Shown here one piece after another: positions 61,024 through 64,000 of a stretch of 64,000 bases of DNA. The DNA is from Halobacterium zhouii. GTDB lineage: Archaea > Halobacteriota > Halobacteria > Halobacteriales > Halobacteriaceae. The notes below the pieces were generated by a model. It was not told the DNA's origin. It saw only the letters and a list, made by a program, of their open reading frames with translations, and did no database searches. The position numbers and the translations under genes were made by a program. Numbering within the stretch: position 1 is the first letter of the stretch; each line of letters opens with the position of its first letter. The DNA lies in NCBI RefSeq assembly GCF_021249405.1, contig NZ_CP089593.1, positions 868,001-932,000 of the forward strand, read 5' to 3'.

Positions 61024-63150
61024 ATGGCCCCCGAGCGTTCGCTGCTCCACTCGGTCACCGACGCCATCCACGCCGCCGAGGGACAGTCTTCCCTCCGAAT
61101 CCGGGTGTGTGCTGCCGCCGCCGACGCCGGCTACCGTGACCCTAAGTTCGCCGTCGCCACCGGTTCTCGCACACCCGAGGAGCCACCAGCGGCGAACACC
61201 GAGGATCCATTCGAGGGAGACGCGCCCGACACAGTCACCGTGGAAACCGACGCGAACGGCGACGACCGCGTCCTCGTTCCAGTGACGTACGACAGCGAAC
61301 GGTACGGCACGCTCGCGCTCGGCGTGGCAGACGCGCCAGCCGAGGCGGAACGAGAACGCCTCGAGACAGTCGGCAACGCCGTCGGGCACGGCATCGCCAG
61401 CATGCGGCAGTCCCGGGAACGAGAGCGCGTCGAGGGAGCGCTCCGGACGGAACGACGGCAGGTCGAGAAACTCCACAGCGTCGCTGCGCGCATGGTGAGT
61501 TGCGAGTCCGAATCGAGCATCTACGAACTCGCCATCGACGCGGCGGAGAACATCCTCCAGTTCGACATCTGCGGCATCGACATCGCGGAAGACGAGTTCC
61601 TCGTGCCGAAGGCCACGTCGACCAGTATGAACCCCGAGAACTTCGAGCGCACTGCCGACGACAGCGGGGTGGCGGGGGAGACCTTCCAGGAATCCCGGAC
61701 GATCATCGTCGACGACGTGCGATCCTACGAGAACGCCAAACCGACAAACCCGGACTACCGCTCCGTACTCAGCGTTCCCGTCGGCGACCTCGGCGTCTTC
61801 CAGGCGGGCTCCGTCGAACTCGCGGCGTTCTCCGAGGACGACGCCGAACTCGCGGAACTCCTGATGGCCCACGTCGCGGAGACGCTCAAGCGCCTCCGCT
61901 CGGACGCCGCGCTCCGGGAGAGCGAACAGAAATACCGGACGCTCATAGAGCAGAGCCACGACGCAGTCACCATCCTTCGGGACGCGGCCTACGAGTTCGT
62001 GAACCAGCGCGCCTGCGAACTGTACGGCCGCGAGCGCGAGGAACTGCTCGACGCAGCGACCTGGGAGCTCATCCACGAGGACGACCACGAGACGGTCGAG
62101 CGGGTGGACGAGGAACTGCTCGCGGAGCTCGGCCGACACCGGACCTTCGAGGCCCGCATCCGCCGCCCCGACGGCGAAGTGCGGTACTGCGAGTTCAGCA
62201 CCACGAGCATCACCTACGAGGACGACACGGCGTTGCTCTCCTCGATACGGGACATCACCGAACGAAAGGAACACGAGCGGGAACTCGAGCGCCAGAACGA
62301 ACGCTTAGAGGAGTTCGCCAGCGTCGTCAGCCACGACCTCCGCAGCCCCATCAACGTAGTCCGGGGGAGCGTCGACCTCGCGCGGGAGACCGGCGACGAC
62401 GAGCACTTCGAGCGAGCGGACGCCGCCCTCGACCGGATGGAGACGCTCGTCGAGGACATCCTCGACCTCGCCCGACAGGGGAAACTCGTCGACGACACGG
62501 AGCAGGTCGAGCTCGGCGAGGCGGTTGCGGACGCGTGGAACACGGTCGACGCACCGGACGCGACACTCGACGCGTCGTTCGACACGGCGGTCGTCTCCGC
62601 CGACCCGATGCGACTCCGAGAACTGCTCGAGAATCTGTTCCGGAACTCAGTGGAGCACGGCTCCACGAACCCTGCCTCGCAGGCTCGGCAGGACGCCGTC
62701 GAACACAGTTCGACGAGTCCTCGCTCGGCTCCGCCTCGCGAGGACGCCGGCGGACAACCCGCGTCCGCCGAGCCCTCGGTCGCTGACGCTCCCGAGGACG
62801 CTGTGGAGCACGGCTCCACAAGCCCTCGCTCGCAAGCTCACGAGGACGCCGCTGGAACAAGTTCCAGCGAGCCCTCCGTCGCTACCGCTCCGGAGGACGC
62901 CCGAAGTACGGTCACGGTCACCGTCGACCTGCTCCCGGATGGGTTCCGCGTCGCCGACGACGGACCGGGGATTCCGGACAACGAACTCGAACGGGTCTTC
63001 GAGCGTGGGTTCACCACGAGCGAGAACGGGACGGGGTTCGGACTCGCTATCGTGGAGGACATCGCCGAGGCGCACGGGTGGGCCATCGAGGCCGTCCCCG
63101 CTGAGTCGGGTGCGTGCTTCGACGTGACGGGATGCCGGCGGGTCGAATAG
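61024..63150 (+). CDS. Sensor histidine kinase with GAF and PAS domains and a hairpin-coded insertion
   Basis: A 708-residue soluble kinase. Residues about 1-145 are a degenerate GAF-like domain, 150-300 a GAF domain, 303-420 a PAS domain (SEQKYRTLIEQSHDAVTIL), and 430-495 the dimerisation domain with His437 in SVVSHDLRSPINV. The ATPase domain has its N box ENLFRNSVEHG near 540, then an 85-residue insertion (about 543-627) of five repeat units, then the G1 box VADDGPGIP and GTGFGLAIVEDIAEAHG. No membrane helix is seen, so the signal is cytoplasmic. It is coupled to the HalX response regulator four bases upstream. The insertion sits in the ATP-lid region but is in frame. Confidence 0.9.
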   Translation: MAPERSLLHSVTDAIHAAEGQSSLRIRVCAAAADAGYRDPKFAVATGSRTPEEPPAANTEDPFEGDAPDTVTVETDANGDDRVLVPVTYDSERYGTLALGVADAPAEAERERLETVGNAVGHGIASMRQSRERERVEGALRTERRQVEKLHSVAARMVSCESESSIYELAIDAAENILQFDICGIDIAEDEFLVPKATSTSMNPENFERTADDSGVAGETFQESRTIIVDDVRSYENAKPTNPDYRSVLSVPVGDLGVFQAGSVELAAFSEDDAELAELLMAHVAETLKRLRSDAALRESEQKYRTLIEQSHDAVTILRDAAYEFVNQRACELYGREREELLDAATWELIHEDDHETVERVDEELLAELGRHRTFEARIRRPDGEVRYCEFSTTSITYEDDTALLSSIRDITERKEHERELERQNERLEEFASVVSHDLRSPINVVRGSVDLARETGDDEHFERADAALDRMETLVEDILDLARQGKLVDDTEQVELGEAVADAWNTVDAPDATLDASFDTAVVSADPMRLRELLENLFRNSVEHGSTNPASQARQDAVEHSSTSPRSAPPREDAGGQPASAEPSVADAPEDAVEHGSTSPRSQAHEDAAGTSSSEPSVATAPEDARSTVTVTVDLLPDGFRVADDGPGIPDNELERVFERGFTTSENGTGFGLAIVEDIAEAHGWAIEAVPAESGACFDVTGCRRVE
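62650..62902 (+). repeat. Five tandem hairpin-forming units inside the kinase gene
   Basis: About 250 bases encode five units of 16-18 residues, each ending in Gln/Glu-Asp-Ala. Perfect hairpins include GTGGAGC-ACG-GCTCCAC at 62650-62666 and again at 62803-62819, GTCGAAC-ACA-GTTCGAC at 62698-62714, GGCGGAC...GTCCGCC at 62749-62769 and GCTGGAAC-AA-GTTCCAGC at 62851-62868. Between them are palindromic spacers such as CCTCGCGAGG (62734-62743). Confidence 0.88.
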
Positions 63151-63229
63151 AACGCCCGCATCGGTCGCCAACGAGGTACGGACTACTGTCTGTCGACGAT
63201 TCCGGTCTCCCAGCCGTCGCTGGCCCGGT

Positions 63230-63664
63230 CTACTTGCCGTCGATGGACTCGGCGATGTCCGCGAGACTCGACTTCGGGGGTTCGGTCGCCTCGTAGGTCG
63301 TCGTCTCCCCGGGCGCCCTGACGCCGTACTTGAACTCTGGCACGACGACGTCGACGTGGACTGAGCGACCGATGTCGAGTCCGTGCGCGTCGACCCACTC
63401 GGGGAGCGCGTTCTCACCGTCGCCGGGACTCCGCGCGAGTTCGTTCGTCTCGTAGGCGCCCCGGATCGCGGGCGCACCGTCCGCGTCGTGTACGAGTCTC
63501 GTCCGGTGCTCACTTCCGTCGAGAACGAGGCGAACGACGTCGTCGCTGGGGAACCGGTCGGTGGATTCCGCGGGGAGCGCTATCGCTGGGCGCTGCGTGC
63601 CACCACGGCGCACGAGCGTCCCGACCACTGAGGGGACGGTCTCGCTGGAAACGAATTCGGCCAT
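63230..63664 (-). CDS. Conserved haloarchaeal protein, unknown function (DUF7112-like)
   Basis: A 144-residue soluble acidic protein starting MAEFVSSETVPSVVGTLVRRGGTQRPAIALP. It contains VRLVLDGSEHRTRLVHDADG and a final helix SSLADIAESIDGK. It looks beta-rich and has no catalytic motif I recognise; the DUF number is from memory. It is convergent with the histidine kinase gene and downstream of a membrane-protein gene on the same strand. Confidence 0.6.
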   Translation of the reverse strand: MAEFVSSETVPSVVGTLVRRGGTQRPAIALPAESTDRFPSDDVVRLVLDGSEHRTRLVHDADGAPAIRGAYETNELARSPGDGENALPEWVDAHGLDIGRSVHVDVVVPEFKYGVRAPGETTTYEATEPPKSSLADIAESIDGK

Positions 63665-63740
63665 ACGCCGACTATCGGCGGTCGGTCACAAAAGCGAGGC
63701 GGTCACATCGGAGTGCTGCTCGGCGAAACGCGTCCGCTCG

Positions 63741-64000
63741 TCACCAGTCCGACCGTACCACTTCGGTCAGTTTGAACAGCACGCCGACGAACACCGTGAC
63801 GGCGGCGAAGATGAACGTGAAGTACACCAGCAGCGCACCGATCGTGTTCACGAACTGATTGGGCGCCACCAGATGAAGGAGGTACCCAACCACGAGCATG
63901 CTCGTGTACAGCGCGCCGATCTTCAGCGGGAATCTGTACTTCTGGGTAATCCTGTCTGCACCCTCGTAGGCGTCCCCCAACTCCGTGTCGGCCTGATTCG
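63741..64000 (-). CDS. Small membrane protein, 5' end beyond the window
   Basis: The visible C-terminal part (about 86 residues) reads ADTELGDAYEGADRITQKYR, then two hydrophobic helices (ALYTSMLVVGYLLHLV and NTIGALLVYFTFIFAAVTVFVGVLFKL) and ends TEVVRSDW. A TTG codon at 63980 could start translation, but the frame stays open and protein-like to the window edge, so the gene probably begins outside. I do not recognise the family. Confidence 0.6.
   Translation of the reverse strand, partial: NQADTELGDAYEGADRITQKYRFPLKIGALYTSMLVVGYLLHLVAPNQFVNTIGALLVYFTFIFAAVTVFVGVLFKLTEVVRSDW

Noticed and set aside
62351..63513. Several long alternative frames overlapping the kinase insertion on both strands
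   Set aside because: They arise from the GC-rich palindromic repeats; the kinase frame has clear domains on both sides of the insertion.

Overview
This 64 kb window is chromosomal DNA from a haloarchaeon (class Halobacteria). The evidence is the high GC content, acidic predicted proteins, TATA-like boxes about 25 to 30 bases before start codons (leaderless transcripts), archaeal TFB, halocyanin, a HalX response regulator and bacterio-opsin-activator (Bat) type regulators. I cannot fix the genus. I see no rRNA, tRNA, CRISPR array or intact insertion sequence. Genes are dense, with many 4-base ATGA/GTGA overlaps that mark operons.

Layout. 1-84: N-terminus of a glutamate dehydrogenase. 194-7837: an acyl-CoA block (enoyl-CoA hydratase, 3-hydroxyacyl-CoA dehydrogenase, SCP2-type thiolase, an HMG-CoA-synthase-like/DUF35 fusion, divergent MaoC hydratase) with a nucleoside deaminase and a membrane-anchored winged-helix protein. 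8093-11017: a 974-residue FG-GAP adhesin-like surface protein with a long tandem-repeat Thr stalk. 11202-12071: amidohydrolase. 12236-19957: histidine utilisation (YjiH-type permease, Bat-type regulator, hutU-hutG-hutI-hutH), which takes histidine to glutamate; the partial glutamate dehydrogenase could act on that product. 20029-24188: acetyltransferase, a lower-GC membrane gene beside a broken paralogue, a PaaG-like isomerase and a PQQ-propeller lipoprotein. 24207-27648: Bat-type regulator and the phenylacetyl-CoA epoxidase genes paaA-B-C-D, with the PaaD zinc ribbon on a separate small gene and no reductase paaE. 28036-32312: small regulators, a Ca-repeat/winged-helix transmembrane protein, an exonuclease-like protein and a lipoprotein.

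32381-37558: a TPP enzyme, an aldehyde dehydrogenase, and an aceA (isocitrate lyase) plus malyl-CoA-lyase-type operon, which together suggest growth on acetyl-CoA units. 37740-44578: two small membrane proteins, then a halocyanin-coxA-coxB-coxC respiratory operon with two further membrane genes. 44654-49779: lipid kinase, flippase, phosphoglycolate phosphatase and M24 aminopeptidase. 49951-58877: a zinc-ribbon ArsR-like regulator, PanE-like reductase, pilin-like protein, ABC exporter, DUF422 protein, RNA cyclase, DUF1684 protein and SRAP protein. 59080-64000: TFB, a response regulator/histidine kinase pair and two conserved proteins, the last cut by the window end.

The most unusual signals are: a run of five hairpin-forming, in-frame tandem units inside the ATPase domain of the histidine kinase; an HMG-CoA-synthase-like protein that has apparently lost its catalytic residues but is fused to the DUF35 bridge domain next to a thiolase; the split PaaD; an intact/broken pair of an unknown membrane protein; low-complexity C-terminal tails on three consecutive respiratory proteins; and a possible two-state hairpin before a transmembrane DNA-binding protein. 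Family names come from recognised motifs, not from database searches.
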